A stretch of DNA of 5,966 nucleotides from Sulfurimonas sp. UBA2011 (GTDB taxonomy: Bacteria; Campylobacterota; Campylobacteria; Campylobacterales; Sulfurimonadaceae), in the NCBI GenBank assembly GCA_002335055.1, contig DDCH01000010.1:115130-121095 (forward strand), read 5' to 3'. Shown one piece after another: positions 5,359 to 5,966 of this stretch; the stretch's first letter is position 1, and every line of letters starts with the position of its first letter. Made by a program: the position numbers and the translations under genes. Under the pieces are notes generated by a model. That model was given only the letters and a program-made list of their open reading frames with translations. It was not told the DNA's origin and made no database searches.

Positions 5359-5660
5359 TGTACGGCATGAATAGCATAACAAATACAGCACAATTAACAA
5401 TACAAAATACAAATATCCCTAAGATAAATGAAAATGTAGATGACAAAGAACTACGTGCTCAGACTGATGCATTTGAAGCTGTTATCATTAAGATGTTAAT
5501 GGATAATGCAGCAAAAAATGATAATGATATTTTTTCAACTCAAAAAGATCCAGGTGAGAAAATATACAAGTCAATGTATCGAGATGAACTGAGTAAAGCA
5601 AGTGCAGGGGACTTTGGTTTCTCACAAATGTTATATGAGTATTTAAGTCGAGAAAAGTGA
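5358..5660 (+). CDS. flgJ: FlgJ-like rod-binding protein (single domain)
   Basis: This 100-aa protein matches the rod-binding domain found at the N terminus of FlgJ, which caps or scaffolds the growing flagellar rod in the periplasm. The pattern is visible in ELRAQTDAFEAVIIKMLMDN (31-50) and in GEKIYKSMYRDELSK (66-80) followed by GDFGFSQMLYEYL. There is no C-terminal muramidase domain, which is the normal state in Campylobacterota, so it is not truncated. There is no signal peptide; FlgJ is exported by the flagellar type III apparatus. The ATG overlaps the flgI stop by one base (TAATG), with GGTGG at 5346-5350 as a possible ribosome site; Met4 at 5367 is an alternative start. It is transcribed with flgI and is itself intact. 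Confidence 0.88.
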   Translation: MYGMNSITNTAQLTIQNTNIPKINENVDDKELRAQTDAFEAVIIKMLMDNAAKNDNDIFSTQKDPGEKIYKSMYRDELSKASAGDFGFSQMLYEYLSREK

Positions 5661-5670
5661 GTAAATACAC

Positions 5671-5697
5671 TTTAGTAAATGAAGAATTTGCCGATAT
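5671..5697 (+). promoter_or_regulatory. Sigma-28 (FliA) type promoter of flgM
   Basis: GCCGATAT (5690-5697) matches the sigma-28 -10 element GCCGATAA at 7 of 8 positions. Eleven bases upstream, TTTAGTAA (5671-5678) sits at the -35 position but matches TAAAGTTT only in part (4 of 8). The transcript should start near 5704, just ahead of the flgM ribosome site. This would place flgM under the sigma factor it inhibits, a feedback loop known from other flagellated bacteria. Confidence 0.72.
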
Positions 5698-5717
5698 AGA
5701 AGTATAAAGGATAAATT

Positions 5718-5921
5718 ATGATTTCACAAACAAATAGTTCAGCAATTGCTGCAGCTTATCCAAACAAAGCTAGCGATGTTAAAGAACAAAAACAGACCCA
5801 AACTATCTCATCTCATGGAGAGGCAAAAAAGGTTGATGAACTCAAAAAGTCAATAGACTCAGGCGAGTACAAAGTAGATATTGAAGCCTTATCTCAAAAG
5901 ATGGCGGATTCTTTACTGTAA
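5718..5921 (+). CDS. flgM: FlgM, anti-sigma-28 factor
   Basis: FlgM binds sigma-28 (FliA) in the cytoplasm and keeps late flagellar genes off until the hook is complete, when it is exported through the flagellum. The 67-aa protein has a polar, low-complexity N-terminal half expected to be disordered, and the conserved sigma-binding C-terminal region at 38-67: KVDELKKSIDSGEYKVDIEALSQKMADSLL in two blocks (38-51 and 52-67). It is shorter than the enterobacterial protein of about 97 residues but typical of Campylobacterota. AAGG (5707-5710) precedes the ATG by 7 bases. It can be transcribed both from the upstream sigma-54 promoter, through flgI and flgJ, and from its own sigma-28-type promoter. 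Confidence 0.92.
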   Translation: MISQTNSSAIAAAYPNKASDVKEQKQTQTISSHGEAKKVDELKKSIDSGEYKVDIEALSQKMADSLL

Positions 5922-5948
5922 AAATATAAAGTAAAACAGGAGTTAGAT

Positions 5949-5966
5949 ATGTTATCACATTATTTA
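5949..5966 (+). CDS. Start of a gene at the flgN position (cut by window end)
   Basis: Only six codons (MLSHYL) are in the window. The start is supported by AGGAG at 5938-5942, 6 bases upstream, and by the 27-base gap after flgM. In Campylobacter jejuni the order after flgM is a FlgN-like export chaperone gene and then flgK, as I recall, so this is probably flgN-like. The residues seen are too few to test that. Confidence 0.5.

Noticed and set aside
5657..5707. A 16-residue frame beginning GTG at the flgJ stop
   Set aside because: It has no good ribosome site and contains the sigma-28 promoter, which explains the sequence better than coding.
1..5966. Mobile element, CRISPR array, tRNA, rRNA or riboswitch
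   Set aside because: I found no transposase, integrase, spaced direct repeats, tRNA-like fold or rRNA segment, and gaps between genes are all shorter than about 130 bases.

Overview
This AT-rich window looks like chromosomal DNA of a Campylobacterota (epsilonproteobacterial) organism, most likely close to Sulfurimonas. The evidence is a cbpA-hspR operon with an HspR operator, and the order rsmD, flgI, flgJ-like, flgM and probably flgN, which as I recall matches Campylobacter jejuni. The FlgI, FlgM and HspR sequences are also of the epsilonproteobacterial type. I see no mobile element, CRISPR array, tRNA or rRNA.

Layout. Positions 1-125 hold a heat-shock control region: an extended -10 sigma-70 promoter whose -35 box lies inside a near-perfect HAIR operator. 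It drives cbpA (126-977), a class B DnaJ-like protein, and hspR (981-1358), the MerR-type repressor expected to bind that operator. A hairpin at 1351-1390 ends this operon and also the convergent gene murA (1370-2632, minus strand). Between murA and the next plus-strand gene is a compact divergent promoter region (2633-2719).

From 2720 to 4999 five plus-strand genes overlap head to tail: an unrecognised 143-aa protein, a 61-aa single-pass membrane protein, a DEDDh exonuclease with a C-terminal DUF3820-like domain, a 129-aa protein that looks like a degenerate response-regulator receiver, and the 16S rRNA methyltransferase RsmD. They are probably one translationally coupled operon.

From 5000 to the end is a flagellar cluster. 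A well-matched sigma-54 promoter (5002-5017) precedes flgI (5044-5358), followed by a rod-binding FlgJ-like gene (5358-5660), flgM (5718-5921) with its own sigma-28-type promoter, and the first six codons of a gene at the flgN position. Together these make a usual hierarchical circuit: sigma-54 starts basal-body genes, FlgM holds back sigma-28, and sigma-28 feeds back on flgM.

The main anomaly is flgI. The reading frame is open and has a signal peptide and both conserved ends of the P-ring protein, but it encodes 104 residues instead of about 350. The middle of the protein is missing in frame. The other genes look intact. I did not find a convincing new biological system; the items worth following up are the short flgI, the receiver-like protein, the two uncharacterised operon genes, and the regulatory sites.
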